From a virus: DNA of 20,261 nt. The stretch spans positions 1 through 20,261 of the IMG/VR virus record IMGVR_UViG_3300042518_001173; one strand, written 5' to 3'. This document shows, piece after piece, positions 4,409-11,610 of this stretch. The translations under genes and the position numbers were made by a program. Under the pieces are notes generated by a model. That model had not been told where the DNA came from. It searched no databases and saw only the letters and a program-made list of their open reading frames with translations. Within the stretch, counting starts at the first letter, position 1. Every line of letters begins with the position of its first letter.

Positions 4409-6052
4409 ATGGAAACCGTCACGCTGGCACAAGGCTCCCCGGATTGGCTGGCCCACCGGGCACGACATTTCAACGCGTCCGACGCCCCGGCGATGCTCGG
4501 GGTGTCGCCGCACAAGACCCGCCGGCAACTGCTCGCGGAAGTGCAAACCGGGATCACGCCCGAAGTCGATGCCGCCACTCAACGGCGGTTCAACAACGGC
4601 CACCGGCTGGAGGCTCTCGCCCGTCCGCTCGCCGAAACGATCGTAGGGGAGCCGCTCTACCCGGTGACGGGGAAAAACGGCCGCTACTCCGCGAGTTTCG
4701 ACGGCCTGACGCTGGGGGAGGAGACTGCTTTCGAGCACAAAAACCTGAACGCGGAACTGCGGGCGGTATTCGCGGCAGGGGCCGACCTGCCCCTGCACTA
4801 CCGCGTGCAGATGGAGCACCAACTGCTGGTGAGCGGAGCCGATCGCGTGCTGTTCATGGCATCCGATTGGGACCACGACGGCAATCTGATCGAGGAGTTC
4901 CATCGGTTCGTGGCGCCCGACTCTGCCCTGCGGCAAACGATCGTCGACGGGTGGGAGCGGTTCGCTGCCGACCTGGAGCAGTTCGAGCCGGCCCCGGCGG
5001 CGCCCGCGGCGCCAGTCGGGGAAGCCCCGGAAACGCTGCCGGCCCTGCGAATCGAGGTGGAAGGGACGGTCATCGCCTCGAATCTCGTCGCGTTCCGGGA
5101 AACGGCCATTGCCGCGATTCGGACCGTCAACCGCGAACTGTCGACCGACCAGCACTTCGCGGATGCCGAACTGTCCGTGAAATGGTGCCGGGAGGTCGAA
5201 ACCCGGATCGAGGCCGCAAAGGCCCACGCCCTGAGCCAGACGGCCAGCATCGACGAGCTGTTCCGGACGCTCGACGACATCACCGCCGAATCCCGGCGGG
5301 TGCGGCTCGACCTGGAGCGGCTCGTGAAGGCCCGAAAGGACGAACTTCGGAACGGAATCGTTCTCGACGCCCAACGGGCACTGGCCAAACACGTCGAGAC
5401 GCTTTCGGCGGAGTGCCAGCCGTTCGCGGTGACGCCGGTTCCCGCGGACTTCGCCGGGGCGATCAAGGGACGGCGGTCACTCACGGCCATGCACGACGCG
5501 ATCGATCACGCCTTGGCGGATGCGAAGATCGCGGCCGACGCCGCGGCCCGGGTCGTGCGGACGAATGCCGCGTTTTTCTGTGACGCCGCGCGTGGCCACG
5601 AGACGGTTTTCCCGGACGTCTCCCGGCACATCGGCATGGCCCACGACGCTTTCCGTGAGTTCGTGTCGGGGCGGCTTGCTCGGCATGCGGCCGAGGAGGC
5701 CGAGCGGGCCAAGAGGGCCGCGGAAGCGGCTGCGGCGGCGGCGCCACCTACCCCGGTGCCGACAACGCCGGTGCATCCGGCAGAGCCCTCCCCAACGGCT
5801 CGCGAAGATTTCCAGGCGGTGCAAGACGAGGGCGCGGCTCTTTCGCTCGGCGACATAAACGCCCGGCTCGGGATCACGATGACGGGCGCTTTCGTCGCCA
5901 ACATCCTCGGGATCACGCCGGCCGGAAAAAGCCGAAACGCGATCCTGTTCACAGAACGCCAGTTCGCGGCACTCTGCCGACAACTGATCGCGCACGTCGA
6001 AGCCGCACGGGTGCGGCATCGTGTGGCCGAAACGGTGAAAGGGATGGAGTGA
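4409..6052 (+). CDS. YqaJ/lambda-type exonuclease fused to a long C-terminal region
   Basis: The N-terminal about 200 residues form a lambda-type 5'-3' exonuclease of the PD-(D/E)XK superfamily. Visible motifs are NASDAPAMLGVSP at 22-34, the catalytic D98 in SASFDG, E109 and K111 in FEHKN, and Q134 in YRVQMEHQL. It would resect duplex ends for the annealase upstream. At 547 residues it is over twice the size of lambda Exo (226). After an alanine/proline linker (about 192-205) comes a helical, coiled-coil-rich region resembling DUF1351-type phage proteins. After a second Ala/Pro-rich linker (about 435-480) comes a C-terminal module with DINARLGITMTGAFVANILG that resembles DNA-binding ends of phage proteins. 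The last two assignments are tentative. Confidence 0.85.
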   Translation: METVTLAQGSPDWLAHRARHFNASDAPAMLGVSPHKTRRQLLAEVQTGITPEVDAATQRRFNNGHRLEALARPLAETIVGEPLYPVTGKNGRYSASFDGLTLGEETAFEHKNLNAELRAVFAAGADLPLHYRVQMEHQLLVSGADRVLFMASDWDHDGNLIEEFHRFVAPDSALRQTIVDGWERFAADLEQFEPAPAAPAAPVGEAPETLPALRIEVEGTVIASNLVAFRETAIAAIRTVNRELSTDQHFADAELSVKWCREVETRIEAAKAHALSQTASIDELFRTLDDITAESRRVRLDLERLVKARKDELRNGIVLDAQRALAKHVETLSAECQPFAVTPVPADFAGAIKGRRSLTAMHDAIDHALADAKIAADAAARVVRTNAAFFCDAARGHETVFPDVSRHIGMAHDAFREFVSGRLARHAAEEAERAKRAAEAAAAAAPPTPVPTTPVHPAEPSPTAREDFQAVQDEGAALSLGDINARLGITMTGAFVANILGITPAGKSRNAILFTERQFAALCRQLIAHVEAARVRHRVAETVKGME

Positions 6053-6228
6053 TGAAAAACGTATACGGGATCGAGCCCGACGACGTCGTCGAATGCTTCA
6101 CCGAATCGGAACGCCGTGAAATGGTCGCGATGGACGCGCAGAAACCACGGCACTACCCAGAGGACTACTTCGACCCGGACCCATGGCAGCAAAACGCCAT
6201 ACGGATCATGGAGGACTGCCCCGAATGA
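6052..6228 (+). CDS. Small acidic hypothetical protein, 58 aa
   Basis: The ATG overlaps the exonuclease stop (TGATG) and the gene ends with an ATGA overlap into the next one, so all three are likely co-translated. The product is acidic and rich in aromatic and proline residues (MKNVYGIEPDDVVECF, then HYPEDYFDPDPWQQN). It has no membrane segment. No family is recognised. Confidence 0.6.
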   Translation: MKNVYGIEPDDVVECFTESERREMVAMDAQKPRHYPEDYFDPDPWQQNAIRIMEDCPE

Positions 6229-6602
6229 GCGACTACTGGCCAGAACGGAACGACTACGGCCCCCTGTTCGCCCAGCCGCAGGCCGCGACCGCCGGCGCCG
6301 CTGCCGGCAAAGCGTGTCTGGCCAAGGCCGAGCGGGAAGGATTCAACACCGACGCGGCCCGGGCCGCGGTACTCCAACTGCTCGCGGACGGCCGGGCACG
6401 CTCCGGCGAGGAGATCGTCGATCACTGTCAGCGGCTCGGCCTAGTGCCGCACGACGCGCGGGCCTTCGGGCCGGTGTTCGGGACGCTGGCCCGGCGCGGC
6501 CGGATCGAGGCCGTCGGGTTCGTAGCGCGGGCGAAGGGCCACGGCACGGCCGGCGGAAGGTTGTGGCGAATCACGGGAAAGGGGGCCACGGATGGCCGGT
6601 GA
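6225..6602 (+). CDS. Winged-helix-like phage protein, 125 aa
   Basis: The start chosen is the ATG at 6225, which overlaps the upstream stop; an in-frame ATG at 6183 would lie well inside the upstream gene. After a variable N-terminus (MSDYWPERNDYGPLF) residues about 45-120 have a winged-helix pattern: AARAAVLQLLADG, SGEEIVDHCQRLG, then GPVFGTLARRGRIEAVGFV and a final strand GRLWRI. Small winged-helix proteins of this kind sit beside phage replication genes. DNA binding is therefore likely, and the specific role is unknown. The gene end overlaps the next start by 11 bases. Confidence 0.6.
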   Translation: MSDYWPERNDYGPLFAQPQAATAGAAAGKACLAKAEREGFNTDAARAAVLQLLADGRARSGEEIVDHCQRLGLVPHDARAFGPVFGTLARRGRIEAVGFVARAKGHGTAGGRLWRITGKGATDGR

Positions 6603-7509
6603 CTGGCTGAAAATGCGGCATGACATAGGAGACGATCCGGCCACGATTCGGATAGCCGCGCTATGCGGCCTGGACGAAGACGCCGTCGTCGGAAAGCTGC
6701 ACCGGATATGGTCGTGGGCCGACCGCCACACCGCCGACGGGCACGCGGAGGGAATCGGGCTCGCGTGGGTCGATCGCACCGTCCGGTGCGACGGGTTTGG
6801 GGCCGCCATGGTGAGCGTCGGGTGGATGGAGGAAACCGAATCGGGGATGGCTTTCCCGCGTTTCGATCGGCACTGCGGCAACACCGCCAAGGTCCGCGCA
6901 CTCGCGAAAACCCGAATGGAGCGCGCACGTTGCGCTCCGAGCGCAACAGAAACCGAACAGCCGCGCAATAAAAAAGGAACCAGAGAAGAGAAGAGAAGAG
7001 AAGAGGAAGAAAACCAACACGCGCGCGCCGCCGGAACCGCCGGCGAAACGCCGCCGGAAGCCAAGCCGGAACCCGGAGCCCATTCCTCGGATTGCCAGAA
7101 TGCGGCAGGACGGCCGCAACCGGACCGGGGCGACACGGGAGCCGCCGCGAGTGCAAACAGCCGCCACGGGGCCGCTGGCGACGAATGGCGACGGGCCGGT
7201 TGGGTGCATGACGAATGGGCGCGGGTGGTCACGGTGTGGAACCGGACCGAGCGGGCCGCCCCCTGGACGCTCGCCACTCCGCCGAACGGATTCGCGGAGC
7301 TGGCCGCGTCGCCCGGGTGGATCGACACCGCGCTGGCCGGCATCGCCATGCTCGCGGAATGCCGGCGGTTCGCGCGGCCGGTGCCCTGGACCCAGTTCGT
7401 CCGCGAACTCGACCGGATTCTCGCCGGTGAATTCCGCGAACTGGCCGAGCCGCGCCGGGAACTGACCGCGGCCGGGGGCGCCAGACAGCAGCGGAGGGGG
7501 AACCTATGA
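6592..7509 (+). CDS. Phage replication initiator-like protein, 305 aa
   Basis: Residues 1-95 (AGDWLKMRHDIGDDPATIRIAALCGL..., KLHRIWSWADRH) look like the N-terminal DNA-binding domain of phage replication or DnaD/O-like proteins. It is followed by a low-complexity charged linker (about residues 120-200, including an EEKRREEEE run). The C-terminal about 90 residues (WTLATPPNGFAELAASPGWIDTALAGIAML, PWTQFVRELDRILAGEF) resemble the helical DnaT/DnaD-like end. Position before a loader-like gene supports a replication role. The linker is encoded by four GAGAA repeats, where slippage would shift the frame. The family assignment is by pattern and position and could be wrong. Confidence 0.6.
   Translation: MAGDWLKMRHDIGDDPATIRIAALCGLDEDAVVGKLHRIWSWADRHTADGHAEGIGLAWVDRTVRCDGFGAAMVSVGWMEETESGMAFPRFDRHCGNTAKVRALAKTRMERARCAPSATETEQPRNKKGTREEKRREEEENQHARAAGTAGETPPEAKPEPGAHSSDCQNAAGRPQPDRGDTGAAASANSRHGAAGDEWRRAGWVHDEWARVVTVWNRTERAAPWTLATPPNGFAELAASPGWIDTALAGIAMLAECRRFARPVPWTQFVRELDRILAGEFRELAEPRRELTAAGGARQQRRGNL
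6983..7002 (+). repeat. Pentanucleotide tandem repeat (GAGAA)x4 inside a gene
   Basis: Four exact GAGAA units are followed by partial copies (GAG, GAAGA). The run is AG-only in an otherwise GC-rich gene and encodes the charged linker of the replication-like protein. Gain or loss of one unit changes the frame by five bases. Confidence 0.8.
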
Positions 7510-8084
7510 GCCGCACCTGGGAACAAAACCGCGACACGATCAACGGCCTATGGCCGATGGCTGTCTGGACGCCGGAGGAAGCGGACCTATGGCGGGCCGA
7601 CCTGCACGGGCTCGACCACGACGTGCTGTTCGACGCGCTGCGTGAAGTGAAGCGGAGCCGCGAGTCGATTTACCCGCAACTCGCGTGGGTGCATGCCGCG
7701 TACCGGGAGATCATGGCCGCACGCCGGGCGGCCAGACGGGCCGCGGAACGCGGGCCGGGGGCGGGGGCGCCGGCCTACTCCACGCCGCGGATGCAGCTGG
7801 ACCCTGCCCGCGAACGCCGGGCGCGGGCGGAACTCGAGTCGCTCCTGGAGCAAACCGAGCCAGCGGGCCTCGGGGCGGTCCGGCGCCGGGCCGGCGAATT
7901 GATCGACGCCGTCGATGCCCTGTGGGCGGCGCGGTTCCTGGCACGGGTGGCCGCGAAAGCCGCGGGGGAACGCGCGGCCGGGTGTGTCGTCGTCGAGGCC
8001 GTTGACGTTCGCGGGCCGAGCGACGAGGCCGCGATCGAGGCCCGCCGCGCCGACGCTCTCCGCGTGCTCGCAAAAAGTACCTGA
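7506..8084 (+). CDS. Putative helicase-loader-like protein (G39P type), 192 aa
   Basis: The start overlaps the previous stop (ATGA). The N-terminal about 70 residues (DTINGLWPMAVWTPEEADLWRADL, LDHDVLFDALREVKRSRESIYPQLAWVHAAYREI) follow the pattern of phage helicase loader/inhibitor proteins of the G39P kind: a Trp-containing helix, a leucine-rich helix, then a proline-led final helix. The remainder is alanine/arginine-rich and helical. Position after an initiator-like gene and before a resolvase supports a replication role. No AAA+ Walker motif is present, so it is not a DnaC-type loader. The assignment is tentative. Confidence 0.45.
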   Translation: MSRTWEQNRDTINGLWPMAVWTPEEADLWRADLHGLDHDVLFDALREVKRSRESIYPQLAWVHAAYREIMAARRAARRAAERGPGAGAPAYSTPRMQLDPARERRARAELESLLEQTEPAGLGAVRRRAGELIDAVDALWAARFLARVAAKAAGERAAGCVVVEAVDVRGPSDEAAIEARRADALRVLAKST

Positions 8085-8129
8085 ATCGGGGTCGACACAC
8101 CGTTTCAAGCCGTCACGATTGGAGGTCGC

Positions 8130-8615
8130 ATGGACGCGCCCAGAATCACCATCGGGATCGACCCGGGCCCGCGGGAGTCGGCGCTCGTCGTATGGGACGG
8201 CGTGGCCGTGCTGTCGGCGCGAGACGTGCCGAATTCCGCCGTGCCGCACGCGCTCGCCGGGGTATCGGCCGCCATCGCCTGCGAATGGGTCGAGTGCTTC
8301 GGGATGGCCGTCGGGCGGGAGGTGTTCGAGACGGTGTTCGCGGTCGGGACGTTTTCCGCCGCCGCGACGCTGCGGTTGATCCCACGGCGCGACGTGAAGC
8401 TGCACCTTTGCGCGTCGCCCCGGGCGAAGGACGCGAATATCCGCCAAGCCCTAATTGATCGTTTCGGGATCGTGGGCACGAAGAAAACCCCCGGCCCGCT
8501 GTTCGGGATATCGAATCACCGGTGGGCTGCGCTGGCCGTGGCCGTGACCGCGCACGACCTTCCGGCCACCGACCACGAGCCCGGGTTCCACCGCCCGGCG
8601 GGGGCGGTCGCGTGA
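8130..8615 (+). CDS. RuvC-like Holliday junction resolvase
   Basis: An RNase H-fold nuclease that would cut branched DNA made by recombination and replication before packaging. The 161 residues start with the first catalytic strand ITIGIDPGP (D11), then a second acidic strand CEWVECFGM (E55). The conserved stretch SPRAKDANIRQALIDRFG leads to GTKKTPGPLFGISNHRWAALAVAVTA, typical of the phage RuvC-like family. The usual terminal acidic residue of cellular RuvC is not obvious near NHRWAAL; phage relatives vary here. The start ATG has GGAGG eight bases upstream. The stop overlaps the next gene start (TGATG). Confidence 0.8.
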   Translation: MDAPRITIGIDPGPRESALVVWDGVAVLSARDVPNSAVPHALAGVSAAIACEWVECFGMAVGREVFETVFAVGTFSAAATLRLIPRRDVKLHLCASPRAKDANIRQALIDRFGIVGTKKTPGPLFGISNHRWAALAVAVTAHDLPATDHEPGFHRPAGAVA

Positions 8616-9103
8616 TGGTCGCCGACCACGGACTTTCGGACGTGCTGCGGGCCGTGCGGGTGGAGGCCGAGCGGTACGCTGCCCGGTGGGGGGGCGAGCC
8701 GGAGGAAGTCGCGCACCGCGTGCTCGCCTACGTGGGCGAAACGGTGCGCGATGGCCGCGCGGATTGGGCCGTAGTGGTCGTGTCGATCCGGCGAGCGCTG
8801 GCGAAAATCGCCCGGCACGATCGGCGGTTGCGGCGGTCGCCTACGCTGCCCGTAGTGTCGGCGCACGCCGGAATCCCCGCCGTCGACGCGATGGCCGACC
8901 AGCGGCGGATCGACCTACGAATCGACCTGGACGCGTGCCTCGCGAAAGAGGGCGCCGCGGTTCGCCGGTTGTGCGGGCTCCTCGAGACGATGACGATCGC
9001 CGAAGCCGCCGCCGTCATGGGCGTGCCGCGATCGACGCTCCGCGGTTGGCTGGCGTCGCTCCGAGAGCGAATGGAAGCACGCGGGATGGGGCCGGACGGG
9101 TAG
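8615..9103 (+). CDS. Sigma-70-like regulatory protein, 162 aa
   Basis: The start at ATG 8615 overlaps the resolvase stop. Residues 15-70 (VEAERYAARWGGEPEEVAHRVLAYVGE, then WAVVVVSIRRALAKIARHDRRLRR) resemble sigma region 2, with an acidic helix and a basic helix. Residues 115-152 (AVRRLCGLLETMTIAEAAAVMGVPRSTLRGWLASLRERM) are a region-4-like helix-turn-helix. The overall size (162 aa) fits ECF-type sigma factors or phage late activators of that fold. It is the last gene before a new promoter, so it may act on the late genes or on early-to-late switching. That role is inferred. It may instead be a sigma-like HTH protein without polymerase binding. Confidence 0.6.
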   Translation: MVADHGLSDVLRAVRVEAERYAARWGGEPEEVAHRVLAYVGETVRDGRADWAVVVVSIRRALAKIARHDRRLRRSPTLPVVSAHAGIPAVDAMADQRRIDLRIDLDACLAKEGAAVRRLCGLLETMTIAEAAAVMGVPRSTLRGWLASLRERMEARGMGPDG

Positions 9104-9221
9104 GGGGCAAAAAGGTACTCCCGGGCGGTCGGCGGCCGGGGGTGGGCCTACGGATCGCCGCCCTGTTGATGCAGACTTGCCCTGCGCGGAATTATTCCGA
9201 ATTGGCACGCGGTTTTTTTGC

Positions 9222-9250
9222 TTGACGCATGGTATCCGACCGGATACTAT
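9222..9250 (+). promoter_or_regulatory. Sigma70-like promoter with operator
   Basis: TTGACG (9222-9227), a 17-base spacer and TACTAT (9245-9250) form a near-consensus promoter in an unusually AT-rich patch, preceded by a T7 run at 9213-9219. The spacer contains the perfect inverted repeat GTATCCG-AC-CGGATAC (9232-9247), which overlaps the -10 box and is placed to act as a repressor operator. It should drive the genes from 9302 rightward. Confidence 0.7.
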
Positions 9251-9301
9251 ATAGGTGTTGAGCGAATGAGACTTGCGACACGAAAACGGGAACCCGCGAC
9301 C

Positions 9302-9574
9302 ATGAATACGACCGCGACCAACTGGAAAAAAGGCGACCGCGTCAAGCTGACTACGACGACCGCCGGCCCGGAGCTGCTCGAGATTGTCCGGTTTCGCCGG
9401 ACCGGCGCCGCGCAGTACGTCACTCTCGCGAACGCGCAGACCGCCGCCCGAATCCGGGCCGGCGAAGTCGACGCCCGGATCGTCGTCCTAACCGGAATCG
9501 GCGGCCACGTTCGCGAAATCGAAACGCAGGAATTCCACCGGCTCGCCGCCCGCGGGCTCGCGGTTCACGCCTGA
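9302..9574 (+). CDS. Hypothetical protein, 90 aa
   Basis: The first gene after the promoter. The ATG at 9302 is chosen because an earlier in-frame ATG at 9266 lies within a few bases of the expected transcript start. The product begins with a GDRVKLTTTTAGPELLEIVRF segment that looks like an SH3/KOW-type barrel, continues VTLANAQTAARIRAGEVDAR, and ends in a short helix. No family is recognised. There is no membrane or signal segment. Confidence 0.6.
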   Translation: MNTTATNWKKGDRVKLTTTTAGPELLEIVRFRRTGAAQYVTLANAQTAARIRAGEVDARIVVLTGIGGHVREIETQEFHRLAARGLAVHA

Positions 9575-9605
9575 GCCTACGACCCCCACCAAAGGAAAAC
9601 GAACC

Positions 9606-10097
9606 ATGTCGAAAATCGAAATCCTCGGAATGGCGGACGAGGGGAAGTGCGACCACTGCGGGGCGAACTGCCCGCGTCGACGCGTCGCGGTTCGGTCGCG
9701 ATTCGCTGACGGCGCCACGGGGGAAGTCGAGTTTTGGGGTGTCGTCTGCGCCGGCTCGGCCCGGTACGGTCGCCGGACTGCGGCGAACGGAAACCGCGTT
9801 CGGCTCGAAGCGGAAAACGCCGACCGCGTCGCCGAACTGAACCGGCTCGAGCGGGAACGCCGATTCGCCTTCCGCGTGGCGGGCGAAGTTCCCGCCGACG
9901 GCGGTCCGCGGAACGCCGCGAACATTCGCTATCGCCGAACCGGCCGTCCCATCGTGGGTTCCTACTTCCTGGCCGACGACGCCGGGCGGATCGTCCGCGT
10001 TGACGGAACGGACGCCGCCGACGTGGAACTGTTCGCCAGCCGCGGTTTCACCGTGCCCGTGTCTGCCCCCGTCGCTGCTGACGCTGTCCCGGCCTGA
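9606..10097 (+). CDS. Zinc-ribbon-containing phage protein, 163 aa
   Basis: Residues 8-50 contain CDHCGANCPRRRV and, further on, WGVVCAG; the cysteines (15, 18, 22 and 48) could bind one zinc ion. A long basic helix follows (VRLEAENADRVAELNRLERERRFAF) and the C-terminal half is beta-rich (GSYFLADDAGRIVRVDGTDAADVELFASRGF). The ATG has AAAGGA about ten bases upstream. I recognise the overall look from phage hypotheticals but no defined family, so no function is given. Confidence 0.65.
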   Translation: MSKIEILGMADEGKCDHCGANCPRRRVAVRSRFADGATGEVEFWGVVCAGSARYGRRTAANGNRVRLEAENADRVAELNRLERERRFAFRVAGEVPADGGPRNAANIRYRRTGRPIVGSYFLADDAGRIVRVDGTDAADVELFASRGFTVPVSAPVAADAVPA

Positions 10098-10113
10098 TCA
10101 ACTGGAGATAAGA

Positions 10114-10410
10114 ATGCCCGCCACAGTCACGAGTTGGAAAGCCGTTGCCGCCGTCGCCCGCGACTACGTGCGCGAATACGTCGCCGGCCGCGACACGGCA
10201 GCCGATCGGCTGCGCATGGAAGCGCTCGTGCTCGCCGGCGCAGACCTGTCGGGACCGTGGTCGCACCAGCACGACTACGTGTGCCACCTATCCACAATGA
10301 CGGCCGCCGATGCGGAGAATCGGACGAAAAGCGACATAGCGGACATGATGAGCACACACCCCACCGCCGCCCGGCCGCGGGTCCGCGTAATCCGAAGCCC
10401 GACGAACTGA
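10114..10410 (+). CDS. Hypothetical protein, 98 aa
   Basis: The ATG at 10114 has GGAG at a six-base spacing, which decides the start over an upstream ATG at 10000 that would overlap the previous gene. The product starts with a helical stretch (VTSWKAVAAVARDYVREYVAGRDTAADRLRMEALVLAGADL) and ends with a basic tail (RPRVRVIRSPTN). No family is recognised. Confidence 0.55.
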   Translation: MPATVTSWKAVAAVARDYVREYVAGRDTAADRLRMEALVLAGADLSGPWSHQHDYVCHLSTMTAADAENRTKSDIADMMSTHPTAARPRVRVIRSPTN

Positions 10411-10418
10411 CCAAACCC

Positions 10419-10625
10419 ATGCGAATCGAGCCCCGCGAGTACGTTCGAGTCGGAACCGCCGCAAAGATCGCCGGCGTGACCCGAGCGTACCTGCGCCGCC
10501 TAATCCACGACGAGAAGCTGCCAGCCGTCGAAGTCGACGGAATGTTCCTCGTGCGTCGCCGTGACGCCGAAAAACTGCGAGACCGCCGCAAAGCCGCCGG
10601 ACGGGGCGACCCGTCGTCGGAATGA
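10419..10625 (+). CDS. Excisionase/MerR-like HTH DNA-binding protein, 68 aa
   Basis: Residues 10-52 (VGTAAKIAGVTRAYLRRLIHDEKLPAVEVDGMFLVRRRDAEKL) are a winged helix-turn-helix of the excisionase (HTH_17) type: an AAKIAGVT first helix, the recognition helix AYLRRLIHD, then a wing with GMFLVRRRD. Such proteins act as excisionases or small regulators. It lies between two copies of a TATCC-N4-GGATA inverted repeat (9233-9246 and 10631-10644), so it is a reasonable candidate to bind them. The start chosen is ATG 10419; the longer in-frame region upstream is shadow of the previous gene. Confidence 0.7.
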   Translation: MRIEPREYVRVGTAAKIAGVTRAYLRRLIHDEKLPAVEVDGMFLVRRRDAEKLRDRRKAAGRGDPSSE

Positions 10626-10630
10626 CCTGT

Positions 10631-10644
10631 TATCCAATCGGATA
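10631..10644. promoter_or_regulatory. Second TATCC-N4-GGATA inverted repeat (operator candidate)
   Basis: TATCC-AATC-GGATA lies just before the start codon at 10650. The same arms and the same four-base gap occur in the promoter at 9233-9246 (TATCC-GACC-GGATA). Two matching sites in short noncoding gaps of one transcript suggest a shared DNA-binding protein. Confidence 0.5.
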
Positions 10645-10649
10645 CCACT

Positions 10650-11324
10650 ATGCCAGACGTGCCACCACTCCGCCAAAATCCCCTGCTGTTCGACAAGCAC
10701 GAGCCGGTGATCGATCCAGACGTGATCCGCCGCGCGCACGTTACCCTCGTGCGCGAGCGAACGCGAGACATTCGCGACCTGCGCCGCAAGGAATCAGCGG
10801 CCGAAGCTGTCGCGGGCCTGAGCCTAGACGGCCGCGAAATCTTCGGTCTGACAAAGGGCCAATTCAGCCTCACCGACATGATCGACGCCATACTCGCGAC
10901 AACCGGGCCGGCGGAATTGCACGTCTCGACCTGGACCGCCGCCAATACGGACGTCTCCAAGATGCTCGAGATGATCGGGTCCGGACGGCTGACCGCGGCC
11001 CGCTGGCTCGTCGACGTCACGTTCGTGCGCCGTGCCCCGCAACTCGCCGCCCGCATTCGCGAAGCGTTCGGAGCTGACGCGATCCGCGTGACCCGGACAC
11101 ACGCGAAATTCTCCGTAGTGCGGAATGCGACGTGGTCCGTGGTCGTCCGCACGAGCATGAACCTAAACCATAACCCACGGCTCGAAGACTTCACGGTCGC
11201 ACACGATACCGAACTCGCCGCGTTTCTACTGGAGGCCATGGATGACGTCTGGAAAACCCAACAACGCTCGGTTGCTGACGGCTCACACACCGGCACAACC
11301 GAATGGTGGCACCGCCACGGATGA
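10650..11324 (+). CDS. PLD-like (HKD) domain protein, 224 aa
   Basis: Residues 148-181 (TRTHAKFSVVRN, then VVVRTSMNLNHNPRLEDF) match the HxK...N...E pattern of the phospholipase D/HKD superfamily: H151, K153, N171 and E179. Upstream, a SLTDMIDAILATTGPAELHVSTWTAA segment fits the first strand and helix of that fold. Only one HKD motif is present, so it would have to dimerise, as single-motif nucleases do. The gene sits before the terminase genes and overlaps the next gene by 83 bases in another frame. A DNA-end role is possible; the substrate is unknown. Confidence 0.65.
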   Translation: MPDVPPLRQNPLLFDKHEPVIDPDVIRRAHVTLVRERTRDIRDLRRKESAAEAVAGLSLDGREIFGLTKGQFSLTDMIDAILATTGPAELHVSTWTAANTDVSKMLEMIGSGRLTAARWLVDVTFVRRAPQLAARIREAFGADAIRVTRTHAKFSVVRNATWSVVVRTSMNLNHNPRLEDFTVAHDTELAAFLLEAMDDVWKTQQRSVADGSHTGTTEWWHRHG

Positions 11325-11610
11325 ACCGGCCGCGCCGCCGCCGCACATCGCCGTAGTCCAATGGCTCATAAGCGGGGCCAGCGAATCCGACGTGCTCGAG
11401 GCGATCGCCGCGAAATACCCGGGCGCAGACGTGAGGGCCACCATGCAGGCCGTGCGCGAGCACCTTGTTGCCGAAGGGACGCCTGACGCCGACGCGCTCC
11501 GCGGATGGATACTCACCGCCTACCGGGAACTGTATCGCCGCATGCTTGAAGTGGGTGACTTCGACGGCGCCCGAAAGACGCTGAAAAACATCACAGAGGT
11601 CGGCTTGTGA
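11242..11610 (+). CDS. terS: Putative terminase small subunit, 122 aa
   Basis: The gene overlaps the last 83 bases of the PLD gene and ends with an ATGA-type junction (4 bases) with the large terminase. After a disordered N-terminus (proline and threonine rich, about 35 residues) it has a helix-turn-helix-like segment (VVQWLISGASESDVLEAIAAKYPG) and a C-terminal helical part (LRGWILTAYRELYRRMLEVGDFDGARKTLKNI). This layout and its location match small terminase subunits that recognise packaging DNA. The N-terminal overlap makes the exact start uncertain. Recognition is by pattern and neighbourhood. Confidence 0.6.
   Translation: MTSGKPNNARLLTAHTPAQPNGGTATDEPAAPPPHIAVVQWLISGASESDVLEAIAAKYPGADVRATMQAVREHLVAEGTPDADALRGWILTAYRELYRRMLEVGDFDGARKTLKNITEVGL

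Noticed and set aside
3932-5392. 486-codon minus-strand frame across the annealase and exonuclease genes
   Set aside because: A high-GC antisense shadow. Both + strand genes have recognisable motifs and ribosome sites.
9104-9221. Intrinsic terminator after the sigma-like gene
   Set aside because: There are a small CGGAA-TTA-TTCCG hairpin and a T7 run, but they are about 13 bases apart, and the GC-rich stretch near 9120-9150 does not form a clean stem.
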